Source: Methylobacterium gregans (GTDB lineage Bacteria; Pseudomonadota; Alphaproteobacteria; Rhizobiales; Beijerinckiaceae). Taken from it: DNA of 47,708 nt. This document shows positions 8,256-15,493 of this stretch, in pieces. Position numbers and translations under genes: made by a program. Position 1 is the first letter of the stretch. Every line of letters starts with the position of its first letter. Where the stretch lies: assembly GCF_022179245.1 (NCBI RefSeq), contig NZ_BPQM01000093.1, positions 1 to 47,708 on the forward strand. The letters run 5' to 3'. The notes beneath the pieces were generated by a model, which saw nothing but the letters and a program-made list of their open reading frames with translations, searched no databases and was not told where the DNA came from.

Positions 8256-8882
8256 TCAGAGCTTCGCCTGGATCTTGCGGGCGATCTCGCCGAGGCGCTG
8301 CTCAAGGAGCGTCGGCACCTCGCAGACATAGGTCAGGGACTGGGAACGCTCCTGGAAGATGCGCCGGTCCCAGGCGAACTTGGTCTCCAGCTCGGACTGC
8401 TCCTTGGGCAGCTCCCGCGCGTCGGCGGCCGAGGGCGCGTCCTTGGTCTGGCTGATCTGGTCGGCCTCCTCGCGGATGCGCTCGGCCATGCGGCGCTGCC
8501 CCTGGGCGTAGCGGGCGATGCCGTGCATGACCTTGTTGCGCTCGCCGTTGATCACCTCGAACACGCCCGCGTAGACCCGGGTGAGGCCCTGCTCGCGCGC
8601 GGCCTTGTCGGCGAGCTTGGTCACATACGCATCGAGCAGGCCGTCGATCTCCTGCAGCTCCGTGCGGCGGGAGGCGATCTTCTGCGCGAGCGCGGCGGCC
8701 TCGTTGTCGTTGCCCCACTCGGTCGAGGCGGGCCCGAGATCGGGGCCGGTCCAGAACTGGCCGGGGCTCAAGCTGGCGACCTTGCGCTGCACGCAGGGCC
8801 AGTCGGGATCGGTCTTCGGCTGGGCGAGCACCGGGCCGGCGAGAGCCAGCAGGGTGGTGGTGAGAAGCGTGAGGCGGATCAT
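8256..8882 (-). CDS. lutG: LutG-like exported protein of the lut cluster
   Basis: This 208-residue protein has a typical signal peptide (MIRLTLLTTTLLALAGPVLA, then QPKTD). The mature part has two Cys (30 and 187), close to its ends, with a long Glu/Lys/Arg-rich, mostly helical middle (about residues 60-180) that looks coiled-coil prone. The early block DWPCVQRKVASLSPGQFWTGPDL is its most distinctive segment. Its ATG overlaps the lutF stop in an ATGA, so it is translationally coupled to the permease. It is likely periplasmic and accessory to lanthanide transport. The name rests on position in the cluster; no biochemical role can be read from the sequence. Confidence 0.75.
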   Translation of the reverse strand: MIRLTLLTTTLLALAGPVLAQPKTDPDWPCVQRKVASLSPGQFWTGPDLGPASTEWGNDNEAAALAQKIASRRTELQEIDGLLDAYVTKLADKAAREQGLTRVYAGVFEVINGERNKVMHGIARYAQGQRRMAERIREEADQISQTKDAPSAADARELPKEQSELETKFAWDRRIFQERSQSLTYVCEVPTLLEQRLGEIARKIQAKL

Positions 8883-9751
8883 GCGTTGTCTCCGGCCGGG
8901 CCGCCGCGCCGGGCCATGATGCCGCGGCCGGGATCGTAGGCGACGACCGCGAGGGTGAAGAAGGCGAGCGTCGTGCCGACGACGACCGCGCAGGCGACAG
9001 GCTCGAACTGCCCGTAGAGGGCGAAGCGCACGAGCTGCACCGCGTGGGTGAAGGGGTTGCACTGGCAGATCCAGTACAGGGTCTCGGAGGATTCCCGGAT
9101 GCGCCAGAGCGGGTATAGCGCCGAGGAGGCGAAGAACATCGGGAAGATCACGAAGTTCATCACGCTGGCGAAGTTCTCGAGCTGCCGGACGAGCGAGGAC
9201 AGGAACAGGCCGATGGCGCCGAGCATCAGTCCCGAGGCCAGGAAGGCCGGCAGCGCCGCGAGGTAGCCGAGCGGCGGGATGTCGGTCTCCCAGAACCACG
9301 CCACCGCGAGGAACGCGTAGGCCTGCACCACCGAGACCGAGACGCCCGCGATCAGCTTGGCGAGCAGCAGCAGCCAGCGCGGATAGGGGCTCGTCAGCAG
9401 CACCTTCATCGAGCCGACCTCGCGGTCGTAGACCATCGAGAGCGAGGATTGCATGCCGTTGAAGAGCTGGATCATCACCGCGAGCCCCGGCACCACGTAG
9501 ACCTCGTAGAGCACGTAGGTCTGGTAGGGCGGCTCGATCGAGACCCCGAGCGTGTTGCGGAACCCCGCCGCGAAGATGAACAGCCAGACGAGCGGGCGCA
9601 CCATCGCGGAGAAGAACCGCTCCTTCTGGTTGAAGAAGCGCAGGAGCTCCCGGCGGACGATGCCGCCGAGGCAGATCAGGTAGCCGACGGCATCCAGCCG
9701 GCCGAGATGGGCCGGCGCGCGGCGGCTCGTGGGGTTCGCGGACGTGCTCAC
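8879..9751 (-). CDS. lutF: ABC-2 type permease of the lanthanide (PQQ-alcohol-associated) transporter
   Basis: This 290-residue inner-membrane permease has about six hydrophobic spans, starting with an N-terminal cytoplasmic stretch (RRELLRFFNQKERFFSAMVRPLVWLFIF) typical of ABC-2 family proteins. The conserved loop SMVYDREVGSMKVLLTSPYPRW matches the PedC-like permeases found beside PQQ alcohol dehydrogenases. The start is GTG 9751 inside a GTGA overlap with the lutE stop. It should form the membrane channel with LutE as ATPase and LutA as binding protein. Note that ABC-2 permeases are more often exporters, so the transport direction is an inference from the M. extorquens lut work. Confidence 0.88.
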   Translation of the reverse strand: MSTSANPTSRRAPAHLGRLDAVGYLICLGGIVRRELLRFFNQKERFFSAMVRPLVWLFIFAAGFRNTLGVSIEPPYQTYVLYEVYVVPGLAVMIQLFNGMQSSLSMVYDREVGSMKVLLTSPYPRWLLLLAKLIAGVSVSVVQAYAFLAVAWFWETDIPPLGYLAALPAFLASGLMLGAIGLFLSSLVRQLENFASVMNFVIFPMFFASSALYPLWRIRESSETLYWICQCNPFTHAVQLVRFALYGQFEPVACAVVVGTTLAFFTLAVVAYDPGRGIMARRGGPAGDNA

Positions 9752-10491
9752 GCGGCCCGCCTCCCCGGCTCGGCGACGAGGCGCCGGAAGGCGTCCTCCA
9801 GGCTCTCGGCGCCCTGCCCGATCGTGCCGGCCGTGCCGCGGGCGACGATCCGGCCCCGGTGCAGCACCACCGCGTCGTCCTCCGAAGAGATCTCCTCGAA
9901 GATGTGGGTGGCCCAGAGCACCGAGAGCCCCTCCTCCCGCACCAGGGCGCGCACGATGGCGACGATGTCGGCCCGCGATTCGAGGTCGAGACCCACCGTC
10001 GGCTCGTCGAGGAGCAGGAGGCTCGGGCGGTGGATCAGCGAGCGGGCGATCTCGATGCGGCGCGACTGGCCGCCCGACAGGGTGCGCACCTTGTCGGCCC
10101 GCCGGTCGGCCAAACCGACCCGGTCGAGCAGGACCGCGATCCGCTCGCGCGCGGCCCGGCGGGCGATGCCGTGCAGGCTCGCGTGGTAGGCGAGGTTCTG
10201 TTCGACGGTCAGGTCGGTATCGAGGGTGCGGGCCTGGAACACCACGCCGAGCCGGGCGAGCGCCCGCGATGGCTCCCGATCGAGGCCGTGGCCGAAGATC
10301 GCGACGCGCCCTTCCTGGTTGTTGTAGAGGCGCGTGATCACCGAGAAGAGCGTGGTCTTGCCGGCGCCGTTCGGGCCGAGCAGCGCCATGAAGCGTCCGC
10401 GCGCCACGGCGAGCGACACGTCCGCGAGCGCGGCCCGCGCGCCGAAGCGGTGGCTGACGCTCTCGACCGAGAGGGCCGGCGCCTCGCTCAT
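9748..10491 (-). CDS. lutE: ABC transporter ATP-binding protein of the lut system
   Basis: This 247-residue ATPase subunit has all nucleotide-binding motifs in order: Walker A GPNGAGKTT (39-47), the Q-loop in VVFQARTLD, signature LSGGQ (138-142), Walker B LLLLDEP (158-164) and the H-loop His196 in WATHIF. The sequence belongs to the subfamily linked to PQQ-dependent alcohol oxidation. ATG 10491 overlaps the lutD stop (ATGA) and its own stop overlaps the lutF GTG, so lutD-E-F-G are translationally coupled. It powers the LutF permease from the cytoplasmic side. Confidence 0.9.
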   Translation of the reverse strand: MSEAPALSVESVSHRFGARAALADVSLAVARGRFMALLGPNGAGKTTLFSVITRLYNNQEGRVAIFGHGLDREPSRALARLGVVFQARTLDTDLTVEQNLAYHASLHGIARRAARERIAVLLDRVGLADRRADKVRTLSGGQSRRIEIARSLIHRPSLLLLDEPTVGLDLESRADIVAIVRALVREEGLSVLWATHIFEEISSEDDAVVLHRGRIVARGTAGTIGQGAESLEDAFRRLVAEPGRRAA

Positions 10492-10730
10492 CGCTTCAGG
10501 GCCCGCTCGGCGTCGCCCACCGCGTCGACGCACTCGTCGTACTCCGCCTCGCCCTGCTCGCGCTCGGCGACCCGCAGGGCCTTCTTCAGCTTGGGCAGGA
10601 CGGATTCGGGCGGCGTCTTGGAGAGCGCGTCCTTGATCATCGCGATGCCGGCCGCGCACGCGGCCTTGTCGTCGGCCTGGGCCGGCGCGCAGAGCAGGAT
10701 GAGGCAGAGGCAGAGGGGAGCGGCGCGCAT
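10488..10730 (-). CDS. lutD: LutD-like small exported two-cysteine protein
   Basis: This 80-residue protein has a signal peptide (MRAAPLCLCLILLCAPAQA, then DDKAAC). The mature chain is about 60 residues, all helix-forming, with Cys25 and Cys67 placed to join two antiparallel helices by a disulfide. It is acidic and basic in patches, with no recognisable metal-binding loop. It starts 2 bp after the lutC stop and ends overlapping lutE. It is the size and shape of the small exported protein at 4491-4841, and the two may be paralogues. In M. extorquens LutD is a periplasmic protein of the lut cluster; the name here rests on gene order. Confidence 0.75.
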   Translation of the reverse strand: MRAAPLCLCLILLCAPAQADDKAACAAGIAMIKDALSKTPPESVLPKLKKALRVAEREQGEAEYDECVDAVGDAERALKR

Positions 10731-10732
10731 CG

Positions 10733-11164
10733 TCACTTCACCGTAATCGTGCCGGTCATGCCCTTGGCCTCCAGGCCGCGGGCCTCCCACTTGTAGGCCC
10801 CCGGCTTGATCGCCACGAACTCGATCGCGATCTCGCCCGGATCGTCGAACTCGAGATGGTCGGGCGGGCCGCCGCCGTGGATCTCCAGGTGGTTGATCAC
10901 GATCTGGTTGAGCCAGATGTAGCGGAAGAACTCGGGCGCGTAGAATTTGTACTCCTGCCGCCCCTTGGCGACGATGCGCAGACGGTAGGCACGCCCCGCC
11001 TCCATCTCGATATCCTTGTTCTCGACCACGAAGTCGTTGCCCTCCTCGTTGCCGAGCACGAGGTCGGGCAGGTTCTCCCGCTTCTTGGTGAGGTCGAGGG
11101 CCGAGGCCGGGGCCACGACGAGCGCGGCGAGCCCGATCAGGGCCGCCGGGAGAAGCTTGCGCAT
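10733..11164 (-). CDS. lutC: LutC-like periplasmic cupredoxin-fold protein
   Basis: This 143-residue protein has a signal peptide (MRKLLPAALIGLAALVVAPASA, then LDLTKK). ATG 11164 is preferred over an upstream TTG. The C-terminal 90 residues look like a cupredoxin beta-sandwich: RAYRLRIVAKGRQEYKFYAPEFF, the loop HLEIHGGGPPDHLEFDDPG, and a final PGAYKWEARGLEAKGMTGTITVK. The Cys ligand of true cupredoxins is missing (YKWEAR replaces the Cys strand), so type-1 copper binding is unlikely. The acidic/His loop at about 92-110 could bind another metal. It sits between lutB (19 bp upstream) and lutD (2 bp downstream). Fold assignment is moderate and function inferred. Confidence 0.75.
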   Translation of the reverse strand: MRKLLPAALIGLAALVVAPASALDLTKKRENLPDLVLGNEEGNDFVVENKDIEMEAGRAYRLRIVAKGRQEYKFYAPEFFRYIWLNQIVINHLEIHGGGPPDHLEFDDPGEIAIEFVAIKPGAYKWEARGLEAKGMTGTITVK

Positions 11165-11183
11165 CGGCAAAGGTCCCAAACAA

Positions 11184-12173
11184 TCACTGCGGGGAGACGG
11201 CCACGCCCCAGGGGAGCAGGCCGACCGGAATGCTCTTGACGACCTTCTCGGCCGCCACGTCGATCACCGAGACGTCGTTCGAGGTGCCGTTCGTCGAGAA
11301 GAGCAGCTTCTGGTCCGGCGTGAAGGCGAGCTGCCAGACGCGCTGGCCCACGGGGAGGTACTTCTGCACCTCGTAGGTCCTGGCATCGATCACCGCGACG
11401 CGGTTGGCGGGGCCGAGCGCCACGAAGGCCTTCGAGCCGTCCTTCGTGATGCGCACGCCGACCGGCTGGATCGCCTCGTCGTTCACGCTCGGGATCTTGA
11501 AGGTGATCTTCTTCACCACGCGCCGGCTCGCCACGTCGATGACGCTGACCGTGCCGCCAACCTCGGCCGAGACCCAGAGGAACTTGCCGTCGGTGGTGAA
11601 CTCGGCAAACCGCGGCCGCGCATCCACCAGCACATTGTCGATCACCTGGAAGGTCTTGGTGTCGATGAAGTGGGCCATGTTGGTGGTCTCGGAGGTGTTG
11701 ACCAGGACCTTCCCGTCCGGCGACAGGCCCATCCCCTCCGGCTCCACGCCCACCGGCACCTCGGCCAGCACGCGGTTCTTCTCGATGTCGATGACCGTGA
11801 CCTGGCTGTCGTCCTCGTTGGCCACGTAGAGCGGGTTGCCGCTGGCATCGAGGATGAACTGCTCGGGGTCGGGGCCGGAGCGCAGCGAGCGCACCACCTT
11901 GCCGGTGGCGGCGTCGAGGACGTCGATGCGGTCGTCGTCGCTGGCGCAGACGAAGACCTCCTTGCCGTCCGGGCGGACCGTGATGCCGCGGGGGCGCCGC
12001 CCGACCTTCCAGGTCGCCGTCACCGCCATGGTGTCGGTGTCGATGACGCTGACCGTGTTGGCCTTCTCGTTCGAGACGTAGACGGTGTAGGCGGCGGCGC
12101 CCTCCGTCAGGCCGATCAGCGCGGCCGATCCCAGCGCGGCAAGTCCCAGCACTGCCGTGACGCAGCGGTCCAT
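11184..12173 (-). CDS. lutB: LutB-like exported YVTN beta-propeller protein
   Basis: This 329-residue exported beta-propeller starts at ATG 12173, just after a strong GGGAGGAT ribosome binding site. A signal peptide (ending EGAAA) is followed by about seven repeats, each with a YVSNE/YVANE-type strand, an SVID or VIDI strand and a PDGK turn (for example YVSNEKANTVSVIDTDT, then PRGITVRPDGKEVFV). This is the PQQ-dependent-catabolism-associated propeller subgroup. It lies in the lut operon between lutA (119 bp) and lutC (19 bp). It may bind a partner or ligand in the periplasm. A related propeller is encoded at 18777-19778. Confidence 0.85.
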   Translation of the reverse strand: MDRCVTAVLGLAALGSAALIGLTEGAAAYTVYVSNEKANTVSVIDTDTMAVTATWKVGRRPRGITVRPDGKEVFVCASDDDRIDVLDAATGKVVRSLRSGPDPEQFILDASGNPLYVANEDDSQVTVIDIEKNRVLAEVPVGVEPEGMGLSPDGKVLVNTSETTNMAHFIDTKTFQVIDNVLVDARPRFAEFTTDGKFLWVSAEVGGTVSVIDVASRRVVKKITFKIPSVNDEAIQPVGVRITKDGSKAFVALGPANRVAVIDARTYEVQKYLPVGQRVWQLAFTPDQKLLFSTNGTSNDVSVIDVAAEKVVKSIPVGLLPWGVAVSPQ

Positions 12174-12292
12174 CCCGATCCTCCCTGGGCCCGCGATGCG
12201 GGCGTTGTTGCGGCAGATTGTAGTGCGTTTCCCGCCGGTTGCGAGGGCGCGGGCCGGGGCGGCGCCCGGCGCGCATCGCCGCATCCTGTGGA

Positions 12293-13558
12293 TCACTTGA
12301 GTTTGCAGGCCGTCTCGGGGAGGTCGATCCCCAGCGTGTCGAGCGGCGTGCGCTGGTGCAGGAAGCCCTGCTCAGGCGCGACCGAGACCAGCATCTTCGG
12401 CTGCACCACAATCAGGGGCTGGCGCAGCTGCCGGTCCCAGGGGCGGAAGCTCAGGGACACGCCCTTGTAGGCCGGGACGTTGAAGTCCGGATCGATGAGG
12501 AAGGGCGCGAGCGCGGCCGGATCGGTGGTCTTCCGCACGGTCGCGGCGTTGCCCACGATCCGCACCGAGGTCCAGACCTGATAGTCGAGCGGGCGCATCA
12601 GCCGCCCCGCGAGGCGGCGGAAGCGGTTCTGCGCCTGGGCGGCGCCCCAGGTCTCCAGCACCGGCGACCACGTGGTGGCGACGAGCCCCTGCGTGCCGCC
12701 GACGGGACGCGGATCGACCGTGCGGTAGGGCACGTAGTCGCCCCAGTCCCCCGCCTCGTCGGCGACGATCGCCATGTCGTAGTCGAGCCCACGGGTGAAC
12801 ACCATCGCCTCGGCCCGGGTCGGCGTGTCGCCGCGCGCCTTGGCGAGCGGCCCGAAGGTCCAGGGCTTCTCGGCGCTGATCTTCAGGCCGAACTTGCGGG
12901 CCGAGTTCTTCAGCGCCTCGGCGTAGAGCCGGTCGGCCTCGTTCGGGCCGACGATCAGGAACAGCTTCCGCCAGCGCATCAGGGTCAGGTACTGCGCCAG
13001 CGCGTCGGTCTGCATCGCCCGCGAGGGCACGACGTGGAACAGGTTCTTCCGGCAATCGGCCCCGCGCAGGCGGTCGTCGGGGGCGGCGGCGTTGAAGATC
13101 ACCGCGTCCGTGTCCTTCAGCGCGTCGGCCACCGCCAGCACCTCGTCGGCCGGCAGCGCCAGGACGATGTAGGGGGTGCCCTTCGCCACCAGCGCCCGGG
13201 CGGTCTCGACGGCGCCGGGGCCGCCCTCGGTCAGCGGCGCCTCGTCGAGCGCGTAGCTCTGCTTCGTGAAGCGCCCTGTGGTGTTGTTGTCGGCGATCCC
13301 CATGCGGGCGCCCGCGACGCCCTCGTCCTCCGGCGCGGCCTCCGCGTCGTAGGAGGAGGGCTGGGGCTGGACCCGGTAGATCAGGCCGATCCGCGTCTCG
13401 GACGGCGTCGGCGCCGCGGGCGGGGCTGCGGAATCCTGCTGGGCCGCGGGCGCTTGCTGGGCCGCGGGCGCTTGCTGGGCCGCTTGCGCGCCGGCGGGGG
13501 GCGCGGCGGCGCCGGTGAGCGCCAGGGCCAGGATGAAGGATCGTGCAGGTGCGGGCAT
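12293..13558 (-). CDS. lutA: ABC transporter periplasmic binding protein of the lut system
   Basis: This is a protein of about 421 residues from ATG 13558; an ATG at 13579 would add seven. A signal peptide (ending PPAGAQA) is followed by a low-complexity Ala/Gln/Pro linker of repeated AAQQAP units (about 25-50), then a two-lobed leucine/amide-binding-like periplasmic fold beginning RIGLIYRVQPQPSSYDAE. Later blocks include VIFNAAAPDDRLRGADCRKNLFHVVPS and TTWSPVLETWGAAQ. It belongs to the binding-protein family of PQQ-dependent alcohol dehydrogenase systems, renamed LutA in M. extorquens. It should deliver the lanthanide complex, or a related signal, to LutF/LutE. It is the first lut gene after the DUF3291-like gene 91 bp upstream. 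Confidence 0.85.
   Translation of the reverse strand: MPAPARSFILALALTGAAAPPAGAQAAQQAPAAQQAPAAQQDSAAPPAAPTPSETRIGLIYRVQPQPSSYDAEAAPEDEGVAGARMGIADNNTTGRFTKQSYALDEAPLTEGGPGAVETARALVAKGTPYIVLALPADEVLAVADALKDTDAVIFNAAAPDDRLRGADCRKNLFHVVPSRAMQTDALAQYLTLMRWRKLFLIVGPNEADRLYAEALKNSARKFGLKISAEKPWTFGPLAKARGDTPTRAEAMVFTRGLDYDMAIVADEAGDWGDYVPYRTVDPRPVGGTQGLVATTWSPVLETWGAAQAQNRFRRLAGRLMRPLDYQVWTSVRIVGNAATVRKTTDPAALAPFLIDPDFNVPAYKGVSLSFRPWDRQLRQPLIVVQPKMLVSVAPEQGFLHQRTPLDTLGIDLPETACKLK
13438..13484 (-). repeat. 18-bp tandem repeat in the lutA linker
   Basis: Two exact 18-base units (GCTGGGCCGCGGGCGCTT on the plus strand) and a partial third encode the Ala-Gln-Gln-Ala-Pro-Ala linker after the LutA signal peptide. 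The repeats keep frame, so unit number could change linker length without breaking the gene. Confidence 0.85.
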
Positions 13559-13649
13559 GCGGCCGGCAGGTAACAGCATAAGCCCCGCCTACTCAACGGC
13601 CTTCGGCCGGGATCCGGCCCGCGCGGGCCCGCGCCGCCCGATTTCCCGC

Positions 13650-14090
13650 TCACATCCGCGCGGGCGGGGGCTTCGGGGCGAGCGGCGCGGAGGCCGAGAG
13701 ACGCGGCGGCCGGTAGCTCAGGGTGTCGTGGCGCGCGCTCGGATGGCGCACCCGGGTGGCGCGGCCCTCGTCGCGCATCCGCTTGTCCGCCTCGGCCCAG
13801 CCCGGCAGGTCCGCCGCGTCCCAGTGCACGGTGCTGGCCTCGTCGCACCAGTGCGAGAGGCGCGGCATCGCGGCCCGGTGGGCACCGGCGCCCATGTAGG
13901 TCCGCATGCTCTCCGGCGCGTCCCAGGCCGTGAGCGTCCAGAAGGTCCAGTCCCGATCGCGCAGGATCGCCCCGCCCCGGAAGCCCGGCGCCGACCGCAC
14001 CTGCCGGGCCGTGCGGATCGCGTGGAGCGCGAAGGCCGGCAGGAAGCGGAGCGCCCGGATGCGCAGGCGCGTGACGCTGACAAAGGGCAT
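13650..14090 (-). CDS. DUF3291-like dimeric alpha/beta-barrel protein
   Basis: This 146-residue cytoplasmic protein starts at ATG 14090 behind a strong GGAGAAGGA ribosome binding site. The block PGFRGGAILRDRDWTFWTLTAWDAPESMRTYMGAGAHR is split by family into a beta strand, a WT-L-T-x-W core and a helix ending in Gly-x-His, as in DUF3291/antibiotic-biosynthesis-monooxygenase-like ferredoxin folds that often bind heme or small aromatic ligands. A Pro/Ala tail follows residue 130. It shares direction with lutA and lies 91 bp upstream, so it may head the lut transcript, but no functional link is known. Function is unassigned. Confidence 0.7.
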   Translation of the reverse strand: MPFVSVTRLRIRALRFLPAFALHAIRTARQVRSAPGFRGGAILRDRDWTFWTLTAWDAPESMRTYMGAGAHRAAMPRLSHWCDEASTVHWDAADLPGWAEADKRMRDEGRATRVRHPSARHDTLSYRPPRLSASAPLAPKPPPARM

Positions 14091-14219
14091 CGTGGATCCT
14101 TCTCCGGCCGATCGGTGCGGCGACGATGCCGGAGGCGCCGGGGATTGCCAAACCGTCCCTGCGCGCGATCCTTGGGGAACGCGCCGGTCCGTCACGAGCG
14201 CGACCCAGGGAGACCGACC

Positions 14220-14780
14220 ATGCCCTTCGCGGTGCCTTCGAGCCCCTCGCGCGCGTGCCTCGCCGGCCTCGCGGCGCTCGCCGTCCTCGCCGGCGCGTTG
14301 TCCGCCGGGATGGCCGGCCCGGCGCAGGCGGACCCCACGAAGGCCGCCATCTTCCCCATCGAGCTGCTCGATCCGGGCGTGGTCGGCGGGCGCCGGGCGC
14401 GGCCCGACGAGACCCGCAAGCTCGCCCTCGTCACCGACGAGCTGAAGGGGGCGCTCGCCAAGCAGGGTGGCCTCGAGCCGGTGGATACCGCGCCCCAGGC
14501 GGCCGAGATCGCCAAGCAGGGTCCCTTCTACAAATGCGAGGATTGCGCGGCCCCCATCGCCAAGACGCTGGGTGCGGAGCTGGCCGTGACCGGCTATGTG
14601 GAGAAGGGGTCGAACCAGATCTTCAACCTGTACGTCCGCATCCTGGACGCCGCCAGCGGCAAGCCGGTGCGGGCCGGACAGGTGGTGATCCGGGCCGATA
14701 CCGATGATACCTGGGCGCACGCGATGCGTTGGGTGGTGAAGAACCGCCTGCTCGCCGAGCCCCTGCCCGGAAGATCGTGA
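14220..14780 (+). CDS. Exported DUF3280/DUF2380-like protein, first gene of the mfn operon
   Basis: This 186-residue protein has a signal peptide (about residues 1-39, ending GPAQA then DPTKAA). A GGGAG precedes ATG 14220. The mature part begins KAAIFPIELLDP and later has LGAELAVTGYVEKGSNQIFNLYVRILDA, a pattern of secreted CsgG/TolB-N-like alpha/beta domains. A CEDC pair (about residues 106-109) could form a disulfide or bind a metal. Its stop overlaps the mfnB GTG in a GTGA, so it is coupled to a cytoplasmic coenzyme biosynthesis gene, which is odd for an exported protein. It is divergent from the DUF3291-like gene over 129 bp, which probably holds both promoters. Function unknown. Confidence 0.75.
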   Translation: MPFAVPSSPSRACLAGLAALAVLAGALSAGMAGPAQADPTKAAIFPIELLDPGVVGGRRARPDETRKLALVTDELKGALAKQGGLEPVDTAPQAAEIAKQGPFYKCEDCAAPIAKTLGAELAVTGYVEKGSNQIFNLYVRILDAASGKPVRAGQVVIRADTDDTWAHAMRWVVKNRLLAEPLPGRS

Positions 14781-15493
14781 CCGTTCTGACGCCCCTGCCC
14801 GAAGCCGCCCCGCCCCGCCTCCTCGTCAGCGTCCGCGACGTCGCCGAGGCCGAACTCGCCTGCGCGGCGGGGGCCGACCTGGTCGACGCCAAGGACCCGG
14901 CGCGCGGCGCGCTCGGCGCGCTGCCGGTCGCGACCGTCCGGGCGCTGGTGGAGCGCCTCGCCGGCCGCGCGGTGACCAGCGCGGTGGCGGGCGAGCCCGC
15001 GCCCGGGGACATGGCGTCCGCCGTGCGGGCGATGGCGGCCACCGGCGTCGACTACGTCAAGGTCGCGCTCCCGCCCGGCTGCCCCCCTGCCCCGCTCTCG
15101 GCCGCCGCCGCCGCCGCCCCCGGCCGGCTGATCGCGGTGCTGTTCGCCGAGGACGCGCCCGATGCGGGCCTCGTCCCGGCGCTCGCCGCCGCGGGCTTTG
15201 CCGGCGCGATGATCGACACCGCCGGCAAGGACGGCCGGCGCCTCACCGACCTGCTCGACCCCGCCCGCCTCGCCGCCTTCACGGCGGCGGCCCGGGCGCA
15301 CGGGCTGCTCTCCGGCCTCGCCGGCTCGCTCCGGATCTCCGACATCGCGGGCCTCGCCCGGCACGCGCCGGGCTATCTCGGCTTCCGCGGCGGCCTCTGC
15401 CGCGACGGCGACCGGCGCCGCGAACTCGACCCCCGCGCGGTCGCCGAGGCCGTGCGCACCGTGAGCGCCCTGCCCGCCCGGGAGGCCGCGTGA
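14777..15493 (+). CDS. mfnB: (5-formylfuran-3-yl)methyl phosphate synthase
   Basis: This 238-residue TIM-barrel enzyme makes the furan ring of methanofuran/methylofuran from two glyceraldehyde-3-phosphate molecules. Residues matching the archaeal enzyme's active site are present with the right spacing: Asp37-x-Lys39 in LVDAKDP, Lys95 in YVKVALPPG, and Asp147 with Lys151 in MIDTAGKDG. The glycine-rich phosphate loop YLGFRGGLC lies near the C-terminus. The start is GTG 14777, overlapping the previous stop, with GGAAG upstream. mfnE follows by another GTGA overlap. In methylotrophs the product goes into methylofuran, cofactor of the formyltransferase/hydrolase complex. Length is that of the family. 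This is a confident call. Confidence 0.92.
   Translation: MTVLTPLPEAAPPRLLVSVRDVAEAELACAAGADLVDAKDPARGALGALPVATVRALVERLAGRAVTSAVAGEPAPGDMASAVRAMAATGVDYVKVALPPGCPPAPLSAAAAAAPGRLIAVLFAEDAPDAGLVPALAAAGFAGAMIDTAGKDGRRLTDLLDPARLAAFTAAARAHGLLSGLAGSLRISDIAGLARHAPGYLGFRGGLCRDGDRRRELDPRAVAEAVRTVSALPAREAA

Noticed and set aside
7644..8939. Long plus-strand ORF across the lutG-lutH gap
   Set aside because: Its C-terminal half is antisense to lutG, and the part in the gap has no ribosome binding site or protein-like pattern.
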